Shown here piece by piece: positions 1-7,902 of a stretch of 64,000 nt of DNA. The notes beneath the pieces are model-generated. The model was not told the origin of the DNA. It saw only the letters and a program-made list of their open reading frames with translations, and ran no database searches. Position 1 is the stretch's first letter; each line of letters opens with the position of its first letter. Source of the stretch: Nocardiopsis algeriensis (GTDB lineage: Bacteria > Actinomycetota > Actinomycetes > Streptosporangiales > Streptosporangiaceae); NCBI RefSeq assembly GCF_014203695.1, contig NZ_JACHJO010000012.1, positions 62,001 to 126,000 of the forward strand. Reading direction: 5' to 3'. The position numbers and the translations under genes were made by a program.

Positions 1-165
1 TCGGACATTACGCCCATCACCAACCTAAAGCTAAGTCACGCCGAACTTGCCTCCTGACTAATCTATAAGTTGGTCTTGCATTTTTTGCTTGGTCGGGTGA
101 ACATGGGGCTCACCTGGTCAATCCCGCCGGACCTCCCATCCGGCACGTCTCGAAGGAGTCGCCTC
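1..165 (+). promoter_or_regulatory. AT-richer upstream region of the left-edge operon
   Basis: No gene is visible here. The first 100 bases are clearly less GC-rich than the rest of the window and precede a run of four overlapping genes, so this probably holds their promoter. No -10/-35 pair is good enough to name. Confidence 0.35.
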
Positions 166-357
166 GTGGCGTCCTACCTGGCTTCCCCGGTGCCGGCGGC
201 CGTGCGCCGCTCGGTCGCTGATGCACCTCCCTGGCGCAGGCCGCGCCGCGCGGCCCGGCCCCGCCCCTACATCACCCACCCGGCAGGGGACCTGGCCTCC
301 CCGGCCCTGGCCAAGCGCCAGGCCGCCCTCACCCACGGCGGGACGGCGGCGGCATGA
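166..357 (+). CDS. small Arg/Pro-rich protein, first gene of a four-gene overlapping operon
   Basis: A 63-residue unrecognised protein. The GTG start at 166 is chosen because AGGAG lies 7 bases upstream (154-158); longer in-frame starts upstream have no comparable ribosome binding site. The product is basic and proline-rich (PPWRRPRRAARPRP near residues 23-36) with no membrane segment. Its stop overlaps the next start as ATGA at 354-357, so the two are probably translationally coupled. It could also be only a leader for the downstream genes. Existence is supported mainly by the ribosome binding site and the overlap. Confidence 0.45.
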   Translation: MASYLASPVPAAVRRSVADAPPWRRPRRAARPRPYITHPAGDLASPALAKRQAALTHGGTAAA

Positions 358-584
358 AGCGCGTGTGCGACATCCGCCAGGTTCCTGACCTGGAAGCCCT
401 CCGCGTCTGGGCCCGCAGCCACGGGGCCCGCGTGCGCTATCTGGGCCCCACCCTGGAGCGCCACCCCGTCTACGCCGCCACGCGTGGTCACGTCACCCGG
501 GTCGCGGTTGTGCCCGAGCGCGACCCCCACCTGTGCCCGCTGGTGTGGGTCAGCCCTTTGGAGAACCTGAAGGAGGAGCGGTGA
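354..584 (+). CDS. hypothetical protein (76 aa)
   Basis: Unrecognised. A compact, folded-looking 76-residue protein with helix-strand character (DIRQVPDLEALRVWARSHG, then VRYLGPTLERHPVYAA). It starts inside the stop of the preceding gene (ATGA) and its own stop overlaps the next start (GTGA at 581-584), placing it second of four coupled genes. An AGGAGGAG sequence at its 3' end serves the next gene. No catalytic motif or signal peptide is visible. The coupling suggests a shared function, but nothing in the sequence says which. Confidence 0.6.
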   Translation: MKRVCDIRQVPDLEALRVWARSHGARVRYLGPTLERHPVYAATRGHVTRVAVVPERDPHLCPLVWVSPLENLKEER

Positions 585-850
585 GCGGCCTGGACCGGGC
601 CTTGGAAGCCCTCATCGCCGGACAGTGGATCCTCACGCTGGAGGATGACGGCAACGGCAACGAAAAGATCGTCGCCCGCCGCCCCGTGGGCTGGACCGGC
701 CCCGGCGACCCGTACGAGCGGCTGGTGGCCGACGACCACGCCGCCATGCACCGCCTGCTCACCCGGCGCCACGAGAGCGAGGACACCACCCCCACGCTGC
801 GCGGCATCGGACGGCAGTTCCCCACCCTGGGCGGGGTGATGGGCGAATGA
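581..850 (+). CDS. hypothetical protein (89 aa)
   Basis: Unrecognised acidic/mixed protein of 89 residues. GTG at 581 is chosen because it overlaps the upstream stop as GTGA and follows AGGAGGAG at about 571-578 with normal spacing; a longer in-frame extension would run deep into the upstream gene. The sequence looks soluble, with an ILTLEDDGNGNEKIVARRP strand-turn-strand segment. Its stop overlaps the next start (ATGA at 847-850). Third gene of the operon. Confidence 0.6.
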   Translation: MSGLDRALEALIAGQWILTLEDDGNGNEKIVARRPVGWTGPGDPYERLVADDHAAMHRLLTRRHESEDTTPTLRGIGRQFPTLGGVMGE

Positions 851-1632
851 GCGCCACGCTTTCCCGACAGGGACTCCGCCTGGACACCAAAGCCCCGGCC
901 GCCTTGAGCGGCGACCGGGCCGCACGGACCCTCACCCCTCCCGCTGCCACGGAACCCCCCGACACCGCAGCGGCCACCACCACTGCCGAGCTGCGCCGGG
1001 TCTTCGACGCTCCGCGCGGGCGGCGCTTCGCCCGGCCCGGCGCCCGCACAGCAGCCCAAAGCGCTGCACAGTCCGACCGGACCGGCGTCCGTCCGGCTGC
1101 TTCCCGGCTGGCTTCGCGTCCGGCCTCCCAGCCCGGCTACCGCCCTTCCGGCAGCTCGGCCAACCCGACGGCCACAGCTCCTGAAGCACAGTCGCCGCAA
1201 GCGGCACGGCACGGGCACATCCCCCTGGTGTGCCTGGGCCGCACCCCCCGCGAGCGTGCGTTGCTGGCGCAGATGCCCGACGACCCCCGGGTGCGCCGCC
1301 GCCTGATCCACGGCGAGCTGCCGGCGTGGATGGACAACGTCACCTTTGAGGCCGAGCTGGTCGAGCCGCCAGATTTGCGTCCACGCAAAGCCCCTGCCCC
1401 TGGCCCTGGTGACGGCCCTCCGTCCGAGCCCGTGCGCATCCCCCGGCCCCGGCGTGAGCAGAAGCCGGCCCCGCCACTGCCGCGCAGGTCCGGCCGCCGC
1501 CGCTCCGACTGGCCGCCTCGCCCGGCCAGCCACCGCAAGCCCCGCAAGCGGCGCACGGGCCTGACCCTGGCCGGTTATGTCCTCGCTTCGGCGTTCGGTG
1601 CGTTGGGCCACCACCTCTACGGGCTGCTGTAA
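847..1632 (+). CDS. Pro/Arg-rich protein with C-terminal membrane anchor
   Basis: Unrecognised 261-residue protein, last of the four overlapping genes. The first 120 residues are low-complexity (Ala/Pro/Arg). A compact middle part around residues 120-170 (RERALLAQMPDDPRVRRRL) looks folded. A basic proline-rich stretch follows, and the protein ends in a single hydrophobic helix (LAGYVLASAFGALGHHLYGLL) typical of a tail anchor. A long disordered linker ending in a C-terminal membrane segment suggests a protein held at the inner face of the membrane. Small-gene operons like this occur in actinobacterial conjugative/integrative elements; membership of one is a guess. Confidence 0.6.
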   Translation: MSATLSRQGLRLDTKAPAALSGDRAARTLTPPAATEPPDTAAATTTAELRRVFDAPRGRRFARPGARTAAQSAAQSDRTGVRPAASRLASRPASQPGYRPSGSSANPTATAPEAQSPQAARHGHIPLVCLGRTPRERALLAQMPDDPRVRRRLIHGELPAWMDNVTFEAELVEPPDLRPRKAPAPGPGDGPPSEPVRIPRPRREQKPAPPLPRRSGRRRSDWPPRPASHRKPRKRRTGLTLAGYVLASAFGALGHHLYGLL

Positions 1633-1647
1633 CCTCCGACGGCTATC

Positions 1648-1682
1648 CCGCGGGCGGAGAGACTCGGTTGTTCCGCCCGCGG
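1648..1682 (+). terminator. hairpin after the four-gene operon
   Basis: Perfect 11-bp stem CCGCGGGCGGA (1648-1658) / TCCGCCCGCGG (1672-1682), 15 bases after the stop at 1632. No U tract follows. Confidence 0.6.
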
Positions 1683-2325
1683 CTCGGAAACGGGCGAGCA
1701 GGCCAACCGGACGAAGGCAGGCTCGGCGAACCCCTTGACGCCGCCACGCGGAGCCCGGAAGCCCACAGGCGTGCGATGTGTCAGAAGGGCGTGGGAGCAC
1801 TCCCGAGCCACAGAATTCCTGTGGTCTTTTTCCGGAGAAACGCCGTCGCGTCCGGTTCCGGAGCTGAATCTCTGAAGGGAAAAGCACGTGCCGTTCTGCG
1901 CCGCCCTGGAGGGTCGAGGTGATGGCCGGCCGCCTTGCGGAACACCTCGATGCCGCTGCCTGCCAGGGGGAAGTGTGTCTCCTGGCCTGGGCATCTCCTG
2001 TCCGAGGTCGGTCCCGACTGAAGAATTTTCTGATGATTTGCCATGATTTCCCATGTCCTGGGGAATTTACGATTTTTCCTTTCTCCCTGGTCTCATGGAT
2101 AATTCGAAGGGAATTGTCTGAGAGTCCGGAAGACGTGTGGCGCGCATTCTTTTCCGCGCGATGGCCGTGTCGACAGCTCCGGTCCTCCTTCTCGCGCCGG
2201 TGCGACCGGAGCATGTGACGTCCCCGGCCGGCGCGGACGGCCGGCCAGGCCGGAAGTGGCGGGGCGGGGCGGGCTCTGTGCCGGGTTCCCGGCTGCCAGG
2301 AAATCGAACCTCGGGGGAGGAAACC
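1683..2325. other. intergenic region, no convincing gene
   Basis: No reading frame here has a credible start, codon bias or homology. It includes a short hairpin followed by a T run (CCACAG 1808-1813, CTGTGG 1819-1824, then TCTTTTT to 1831), a plausible weak intrinsic terminator. An AT-richer stretch at 2015-2130 could promote the gene starting at 2326. Confidence 0.5.
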
Positions 2326-2910
2326 GTGAGTATGGACGTTGCCCTGCTGCTGGGCCCGATGACGCGTGAGAGTGCCCGCGCGTGTGGTCTGGTCATGCGT
2401 ACGGAAGACGGGGGTCGTGCCTCGGGATCCACGCGCCGGCACCGATTGGCGGCACGCGGCCTGCTGGACTGGGAGTACACCGTCACCGAGGGCGGAACCA
2501 CCGTGTTCCGGCAGCTCTGTGAGGGGCAGGAAGCGGCGAGGACGTCCACGGACGGTTCCCTGGGCGTTCCGGCGCCCAGGCGCGGCGGCGTCGACGACTT
2601 CTGCCGCTCCCCTTGGACAGAGGCTGTCGACACCTGGCTGGTGGAGATGCTGCGCCCGGCCGATCTCCTGGCCCGAATCCGGGTCACCTCGGTGGAGGAG
2701 GGGCCCTGCGGCGTGGGAATGCGCCTCGGCGCCCTGCCCCGAGGCGACCGGACGCCGTCCTACCAGGGCCTGGCGGTGCCCGACGGGCGGACTCTGGACA
2801 TGCTCCTGGACCCCGAACGCGGACTGCTGCTCCAGGTGCGGGTCCGGACGGCCGAGGGCGCCCTCACCGACCACCTGCTCTCCGCGGAGGCCGAGCCCGG
2901 GGCGGGGTGA
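2326..2910 (+). CDS. hypothetical protein (194 aa)
   Basis: Unrecognised. GTG at 2326 follows GGGGGAGG with 5-6 bases spacing and is preferred to a much longer upstream extension that reads through Gly/Arg-rich noncoding-like sequence. There is no signal peptide. The C-terminal half (YQGLAVPDGRTLDMLLDP, then GLLLQVRVRTAEGAL) has a beta-strand pattern reminiscent of MucB/LolA-type sheets, but the resemblance is weak. The gene stands alone between hairpins. Confidence 0.6.
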   Translation: MSMDVALLLGPMTRESARACGLVMRTEDGGRASGSTRRHRLAARGLLDWEYTVTEGGTTVFRQLCEGQEAARTSTDGSLGVPAPRRGGVDDFCRSPWTEAVDTWLVEMLRPADLLARIRVTSVEEGPCGVGMRLGALPRGDRTPSYQGLAVPDGRTLDMLLDPERGLLLQVRVRTAEGALTDHLLSAEAEPGAG

Positions 2911-2955
2911 CGGGCGGTGTCTCCACCGGATTCCTCCGAGGCCTCGCCGGGGAAA

Positions 2956-2975
2956 TTGTCCACAGGCTGTGGATA
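2956..2975. promoter_or_regulatory. head-to-head pair of DnaA-box-like sites
   Basis: TTGTCCACA (2956-2964) faces TGTGGATA (2968-2975) across 3 bases. The first matches the actinobacterial DnaA box; the second is a near match on the other strand. A single TTGTCCACA also occurs by chance inside a gene at 23182-23190, so function is uncertain. Confidence 0.25.
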
Positions 2976-3111
2976 TCCACTCGGTCGGTCCGATGACCAC
3001 CGACCCCGTCCGGCCCGGCCTCCCCGACAGGGCCGGGCTCCACGCACCGCCGCCGGGAAGGCTTCCCGTGGTCGCCCACTTCATCCACGTCGCCCAGCGG
3101 CCCGGAAAAGC

Positions 3112-3151
3112 CGGACGGGGGCCGTCACCACCCGGTGACGGCCCCCGTCCG
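3112..3151. terminator. perfect 18-bp hairpin, probably bidirectional
   Basis: Arms 3112-3129 and 3134-3151 are perfectly complementary with a 4-base loop. It lies between the end of the gene at 2910 (plus) and the end of the DUF3140 gene at 3267 (minus), so it can serve both. Confidence 0.8.
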
Positions 3152-3266
3152 AGGAGTCGGGATCGGGCCCCGCCGCGTCCCCGCCGGCGACCGTAGGAGC
3201 CCCCCTTCCTCCGGTCCTGCCGCACCGGGGCAACGCTCACGGCGGGCAGCGCCTTTCCGACACGCC

Positions 3267-3629
3267 CTAGAGGTCCTCCTCGTCCGGGCGGACGGAGTCG
3301 GGGCGCAGCGGGTCGTGGCCCACCGACATCAGTTCGCGGCGCCACTCCGGGTCCTCGCGCCGGGGCTGGACGAGCCGGCTGCGGACGAACTCGGTCACGT
3401 CCTCCATGAGGTCCACGTCGTCGTCGGTGACGTCCGTGCGGCGCTTGCCCAGCACCTCCACGATCTCCTCGCCCCGGCGCGGCACCCCCAGGTCGGGTGA
3501 GGACGCGTCGAAGGCCGTCTCCCCCGAAGCCTCGGTGAGCAGCCACTCCCGCAGCTCCTCGCTGTTCATGTTGACCACCGTGTGGAAGCTGTCCCAGACC
3601 TCGTCGAGGCGTTCGTTGTACTCGGCCAT
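3267..3629 (-). CDS. DUF3140 domain protein
   Basis: A 120-residue soluble acidic protein matching DUF3140 as I know it: WDSFHTVVNMNSEELREWL at residues 12-30 followed by GEETVEVL-like and TDVTDDDVDLMEDV segments. The family is common in actinobacteria near general-stress genes and has no established biochemical role. ATG at 3629 has GGAGGAG upstream. It sits 31 bases after the SDR gene on the same strand and is probably its operon partner. Confidence 0.85.
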   Translation of the reverse strand: MAEYNERLDEVWDSFHTVVNMNSEELREWLLTEASGETAFDASSPDLGVPRRGEEIVEVLGKRRTDVTDDDVDLMEDVTEFVRSRLVQPRREDPEWRRELMSVGHDPLRPDSVRPDEEDL

Positions 3630-3660
3630 CTCTCCTCCTCGTGTGTGCCGGAAAAGGTGT

Positions 3661-4686
3661 TCAGGTACGGGCGGCCCGTACGGCCGCGAGCCCCCACGCG
3701 CCCGTGGCCAGCCCGGCGAGCCCGGCGAGCGCCAGGGTCCGGCGGTGCCTGCTCAGCTCCGTGGACAGGCTGCGGTCGCGCGACTCCCCGTCGAACTCGC
3801 CGTGCGCGCCGAAGTCGCGGTCGGTGTCCAGCGGCTCGAACAGGTTGTCCCGCTCGGGCGGCGGGGCATCGCGCAGCTGGCCCTTGAAAGCGGTACGCGC
3901 CAGGTAGTGGTCGAGGATCCGGGGTGCCAACCGCTGCGCCAGCACCGTGCCCGCCGTCGACGGCGCGACCCAGGACCGCCGGCGCCTCGGGTGCTCCGCC
4001 GCCCAGACGATCGCCCGGGCCGCCACCTCGGGCTGGTAGACCGGCGCCACCGGGCGCGTCCTGCCGCCCAGCTCCTGCGGAAGGCCGTCCAAGCGCGTGC
4101 GCACCCACGTGAACTGCGGCGTGTTCACCGCGGGCAGGTGCACCTCGGTCACCCTCACCTTGGAACCGCGCGCGATCAGCTCGACGCGCAGGGAGTCGGT
4201 GAAGCCCCGGATCGCGTGCTTGGCACCGCAGTACGCCGACTGCATCGGGATGCCCCGGTAGGCCAGCGCCGAGCCGACGTGCACGATCACCCCGCGGTCC
4301 CGGGGGAGCATCCGCTCCAGCGCCGCCCACGTGCCGTGCACGTAGCCGTGGTAGCAGACGTCCGTGACCCGGTGGTACTCCTCCGGTTCGATCTCCGTGA
4401 ACTGCGCCATGACCGAGGCGAAGGCCGAGTTGACCCACACGTCGGCGGGCCCCAGCTCGTCCTCGATGAGCTCCAGCGCCGCGCGCAGCGCCGCCGCGTC
4501 GTCCGCGTCCGCCTCGATCGCGACGGCCTCCACCCCCTCGGCGCGGGCCTCCGCCGCCGCGGCGTCGAGCCCTGCCCGGCCGCGTGCGATCAGGCCCACG
4601 GAGTACCCCCGGCGGGCGAACTCCCGGGCGGTCGCCCGCCCCACGCCCGCACTGGCCCCGCAGACCACCGCGACCTTCTCCGCCAT
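3661..4686 (-). CDS. SDR-family NAD(P)-dependent oxidoreductase with C-terminal membrane segment
   Basis: A 341-residue short-chain dehydrogenase/reductase. The Rossmann glycine motif is CGASAGVG (9-16), followed by the structural VNSA (85-88) and the catalytic set Ser139, Tyr152, Lys156 (YCGAK). It is about 80 residues longer than a classical SDR; the extension ends in a hydrophobic helix (LALAGLAGLATGAWGLAAV, near 320-338), so the enzyme is probably membrane-attached. Substrate unknown. It is divergent from the GH15 gene (start 4842) across a 155-bp promoter region and lies upstream of DUF3140 in the same direction. This SDR type is frequent in actinobacterial stress clusters. Confidence 0.88.
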   Translation of the reverse strand: MAEKVAVVCGASAGVGRATAREFARRGYSVGLIARGRAGLDAAAAEARAEGVEAVAIEADADDAAALRAALELIEDELGPADVWVNSAFASVMAQFTEIEPEEYHRVTDVCYHGYVHGTWAALERMLPRDRGVIVHVGSALAYRGIPMQSAYCGAKHAIRGFTDSLRVELIARGSKVRVTEVHLPAVNTPQFTWVRTRLDGLPQELGGRTRPVAPVYQPEVAARAIVWAAEHPRRRRSWVAPSTAGTVLAQRLAPRILDHYLARTAFKGQLRDAPPPERDNLFEPLDTDRDFGAHGEFDGESRDRSLSTELSRHRRTLALAGLAGLATGAWGLAAVRAART

Positions 4687-4841
4687 CGGCTCCCCCTCGG
4701 TGCTCGGCGTGCTCCTCGCCTTCCCGCTACCCCGGAGCGGTCCCTCTCATGTACGGCGGCGCGCGCCCCACCTGCCGTTTCGCCACCGGCCTCCACGGGC
4801 AGTCGGGAAGCCACGGGAACCGGAGTGTGTCAGGGGGGCGT

Positions 4842-6680
4842 ATGGAGCGTGCGGAAGCGGGGATCGGGGAGCACGGTTTCCTCTCCGACTGCCACACCGC
4901 GGCGATCACCGCTCCCGACGGGGCGATCGTGTGGATGTGCGCCCCTGCCTTCGACGGACCCGCGTTCCTGACGGACCTCCTCGACACCGGTCGCGGCGGC
5001 GCGTGGACGGTCGAGGTCGAGGGCGCCCGCGTCGAGGAACGCGCCTACGTCGGTGACACCCTCGTCCTGGAGACGGTCTGGCGGGGCGGTGGCACGGAGG
5101 TGGCCGTGCGCGACCTGATGGCCCTGCGGCGCTACGACGGGGGCACCGGCCTGTACCGCGAGGGGTTCCTGCTGAGGATCGTGGAATGCCGCGCCGGGCG
5201 GGCCTTCGTGCGGTCGCGGCTGGCGGCCCGGCCGGACTACGCCCGCTCGGCTCCCTCCTGGGAGCCGGTCGAGGGCGGGCTGCGCGAGGCCTCGGGGCTG
5301 ATGCTGTCGGGGGACCCTGCCCCCGTCCTCACGGAGGAGGGCGACCCGGAGTTCCGGATGGAGCTCGCCGCGGGGGAGAGCGCGTTCCTGGCCCTCGACC
5401 ATCTGAACGGGGAGCGCACCGTCGACCGCAGCGGGGCCGACACCCTGACGGCGGAGACCATCGCGGCCTGGCAGGAGTGGTCCGACCGGACCGACTACGA
5501 CGGCCTGGGCGCCGCCCAGGTGCGGCGGAGCGCCATCGTCCTGCGCGGCCTGCTCCACGAGGAGACGGGCGGTCTCATCGCCGCCCCCACGGCCTCGCTG
5601 CCCGAATGGCCGGGCGGGCCCCGCAACTGGGACTACCGCTATGTCTGGTACCGGGACGCCGCCCTCGTGGTGCTGGCGTTCCTGCGCCTGGGCCACCTGG
5701 CGGAGGCCCGGCGGCACGGGCAGTTCGTGCTGAGCATGTGCAGCAGCCGCTCCGAGTGGATACCACCGGTCCAGACGCTCGGACTGGAGGACCCGCCGAG
5801 TGAGGAGGAGCTCGACCACCTGTCCGGATACGCCGGCTCCCGACCGGTCCGGATCGGCAACGACGCCCGGGGGCAGCGCCAGCTCGACGTCTACGGGCAC
5901 GTGCTCGACGCCACGCTGGCCTACCAGCAGGTGACGGGAGACCTGGACCGCGCGGAGTTCGACCAGCTCGTCCCGCTCGTGGAGGCCACGGTGCGGCTGT
6001 GGCGCGAACCCGACGAGGGCATGTGGGAGGTGCGCGGCGAGCGCCGCCACTGGACCAGCTCCAAGGTGTACGCGTGGGCCTGCCTGGACCGGGCCGTCCG
6101 CCTGGCCCGGGCCCTCGGGGTGGAGGACGAGGTTCCCCTGGACCGGTGGCGCGCCGAACGCGACGCGGTCCGCGCACAGATCCTCGAACTCGGCTACGAC
6201 CCGGACACCGGATCGTTCCGCCAGACCTACGGGTCGGCGAACACCGACGGGTCGCTGCTGTGCATCCCGCTCCTGGGCTTCCTTCCGGGGAACGACCCGA
6301 GGGTGGTCGGAACCCTGGAGCGGGTGGAGGCCGAACTCGGCGTGGGAGGCTTCCTCGTCCGCAGGTACGACCCGGCCCGGACCGACGACGGCCTGGGCAC
6401 CCCGGAAGGCGCCTTCCTGCTCTGCTCCTTCGACATGGTCTCCGCGCTGGTCCTCGCCGGACGCAGGGACGAGGCCCGCCGGCGGTACGACGAGCTGTGC
6501 GCACGCTCGGGTCCGCTCGGCCTGTACGCCGAGGAGATGACCGAGGACGGGACCATGCTCGGCAACTTCCCGCAGAGCTTCACCCACCTGGCACTCATCG
6601 AGGCCGCCCTGAACCTCGACGACGCGAGCGAGGTGGAGGCCCTGCACGCCTGGGCCGAACACAGGATCGACGACGAGTAG
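4842..6680 (+). CDS. glycoside hydrolase family 15 (glucoamylase/trehalase-like)
   Basis: A 612-residue cytosolic protein with the usual bacterial GH15 organisation: an N-terminal beta-sandwich domain (about 1-230, beginning IGEHGFLSDCHTAAI) and a C-terminal (alpha/alpha)6 barrel. The general acid is in the EGMWEVRGE segment (about residue 390) and the general base near the C terminus in AEEMTEDGTMLGNFPQSF, both as in mycobacterial GH15 trehalase and related glucoamylases. No signal peptide, so it acts on internal alpha-glucosides such as trehalose or maltodextrins. ATG 4842 is preferred over an upstream extension because GGGGGG precedes it and homology begins just after it. The DUF1360 gene follows after 32 bases. 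Confidence 0.88.
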   Translation: MERAEAGIGEHGFLSDCHTAAITAPDGAIVWMCAPAFDGPAFLTDLLDTGRGGAWTVEVEGARVEERAYVGDTLVLETVWRGGGTEVAVRDLMALRRYDGGTGLYREGFLLRIVECRAGRAFVRSRLAARPDYARSAPSWEPVEGGLREASGLMLSGDPAPVLTEEGDPEFRMELAAGESAFLALDHLNGERTVDRSGADTLTAETIAAWQEWSDRTDYDGLGAAQVRRSAIVLRGLLHEETGGLIAAPTASLPEWPGGPRNWDYRYVWYRDAALVVLAFLRLGHLAEARRHGQFVLSMCSSRSEWIPPVQTLGLEDPPSEEELDHLSGYAGSRPVRIGNDARGQRQLDVYGHVLDATLAYQQVTGDLDRAEFDQLVPLVEATVRLWREPDEGMWEVRGERRHWTSSKVYAWACLDRAVRLARALGVEDEVPLDRWRAERDAVRAQILELGYDPDTGSFRQTYGSANTDGSLLCIPLLGFLPGNDPRVVGTLERVEAELGVGGFLVRRYDPARTDDGLGTPEGAFLLCSFDMVSALVLAGRRDEARRRYDELCARSGPLGLYAEEMTEDGTMLGNFPQSFTHLALIEAALNLDDASEVEALHAWAEHRIDDE

Positions 6681-6712
6681 ACGCACATCCGCGAGCGGAG
6701 GAACGAGGAGAC

Positions 6713-7243
6713 ATGGGCGACGGCAACGGAAACGGCGACATCAAGGAGACCCTGGCCCAGGAGGCGGAGGCCTATCGCGACGGCAGCGACCAGCCGCTGG
6801 GCGGATACGTCGCCACCGTCTCGGTCTACGGGGCCCTGGTGGCCGCGGGCCTGGCCGCGGTGAAGCTGTCCGGTCGGCGCCCGACCGGCACGGTGAGCCC
6901 CTGGGACCTGGCACTCATGGGCCTGTCCACGCACAAGCTGTCCCGGATGGTGGCCAAGGACCCCATCACCAGCCCTCTCAGGGCGTTCTTCACACGGTTC
7001 CAAGGGGTGTCGGCCCCTTCCGAACTGAAGGAGGAGGTACGCGGCGAGGGCGGTCGCAAGGCGGTCGGCGAGCTGATCAGCTGCCCCTTCTGCACCGCGC
7101 AGTGGATCGCCACCGGCTACGCCTTCGGGCTGGTCCTGGCCCCCCGCTTCACCCGGAGCGCGGGCGCGGTGTTCAGCGCCGTGGCCGTCTCGGACTGGCT
7201 CCAGCTGGCCTACGTGCGGTTGCAGAAGGCCCAGGCCTCCTGA
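6713..7243 (+). CDS. DUF1360 family membrane protein
   Basis: A 176-residue protein with an N-terminal acidic segment, one hydrophobic helix (about 40-60) and the DUF1360 core: DLALMGLSTHKLSRMVAKDP followed by ELISCPFCTAQWIATGYAF. The CPFCxxQW motif is characteristic (compare Bacillus YjcA/YvsG-like proteins) and its function is unknown. ATG 6713 follows GAGGAG. It probably shares a transcript with the GH15 gene. Confidence 0.85.
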   Translation: MGDGNGNGDIKETLAQEAEAYRDGSDQPLGGYVATVSVYGALVAAGLAAVKLSGRRPTGTVSPWDLALMGLSTHKLSRMVAKDPITSPLRAFFTRFQGVSAPSELKEEVRGEGGRKAVGELISCPFCTAQWIATGYAFGLVLAPRFTRSAGAVFSAVAVSDWLQLAYVRLQKAQAS

Positions 7244-7256
7244 ACCGGACCCGTCG

Positions 7257-7285
7257 GCCGCGGGGGCGGCTCCCGTCCCCGCGGC
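7257..7285. terminator. bidirectional hairpin between convergent genes
   Basis: Core stem GCCGCGGGG (7257-7265) / CCCCGCGGC (7277-7285). It can be extended by an imperfect outer stem that reaches the stop codons of both flanking convergent genes. Confidence 0.7.
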
Positions 7286-7292
7286 TCCGGGT

Positions 7293-7808
7293 TCAGCCCT
7301 GCGGTGCGGCCTCGTCGTCGGGGGAGCCTTCGTCGGCGGAACGCGCGACGGTCACCTCGGGAGGCGCCCCCACCACGAACCCGAAGAACACGTGGTCGAC
7401 CAGCAGCGCCCAGCGGTCCTCGGGCCGCGAGCGCCGGGCGTGCTCGAGCCCGAGGACGGGGGCGGCGACCAGCTCGAACGCCCCCCACACGAGAAGCCCG
7501 TACACGGGGCCGGTGAGCCGCGAGTGGCGGAGCCTGCGCGGCAGGACCGAGAACACCGCGCCCGCCGCGGCCCCGTACCCCCAGTGGGCCAGCTCGATGG
7601 CGGCCATTCTCCGCTTCGGGGGCACCATCTCCAGAAGCGCCGGCACCCCTTCCCTCAGCATCGCCTCGGGAGGTGTGCGCTTGATCAGCCCCAGCCCCAC
7701 CGACGCCTGGCGCATACCGCTCATCGCCATCGCACCCACGGCACCCCTCATCGCGCCCCGCAGCCAGGGGCGCCGAGGTGGGGAACCGCTGCCTCTGCTC
7801 CTGCCCAT
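7293..7808 (-). CDS. hypothetical membrane protein (171 aa)
   Basis: ATG 7808 is chosen because GGGAGGGAGAGGG lies directly upstream; a longer frame reads into the promoter of the divergent gene. The basic N terminus (RRPWLRGAMRG) precedes several hydrophobic stretches (about 18-35, 66-85, 98-118, 138-150) with MAMSGMRQ and AHWGYGAAAGAVF segments resembling DUF1440/DUF6789-type membrane proteins. Function unknown. It converges with the DUF1360 gene and diverges from the sugar dehydrogenase gene. Confidence 0.65.
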   Translation of the reverse strand: MGRSRGSGSPPRRPWLRGAMRGAVGAMAMSGMRQASVGLGLIKRTPPEAMLREGVPALLEMVPPKRRMAAIELAHWGYGAAAGAVFSVLPRRLRHSRLTGPVYGLLVWGAFELVAAPVLGLEHARRSRPEDRWALLVDHVFFGFVVGAPPEVTVARSADEGSPDDEAAPQG

Positions 7809-7902
7809 GTCCCTCTCCCTCCCGGTGGTGACAGTGCTCTTCCCCCTTGCCCGAACGCCCCGCCTCACACGTGGCGCCCCGAGAACCGGGTAAGGGGACG
7901 GC

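Noticed and set aside
70..165. Extending the first gene back to 70
   Set aside because: No ribosome binding site at 70, while AGGAG lies at ideal distance from GTG 166; the extension is in AT-rich promoter-like DNA.
2281..2325. tRNA 3'-end-like string (AAATCGAACCTCGGGGG) as a possible left attachment site
   Set aside because: It does not match the tRNA-Gly end beyond a few bases and no cloverleaf can be drawn.
550..3546. A minus-strand open frame of almost 1000 codons
   Set aside because: It is antisense to several plus-strand genes with good starts and overlaps and crosses intergenic hairpins; its protein is Arg/Gly/Pro-rich, as expected from high-GC antisense DNA.
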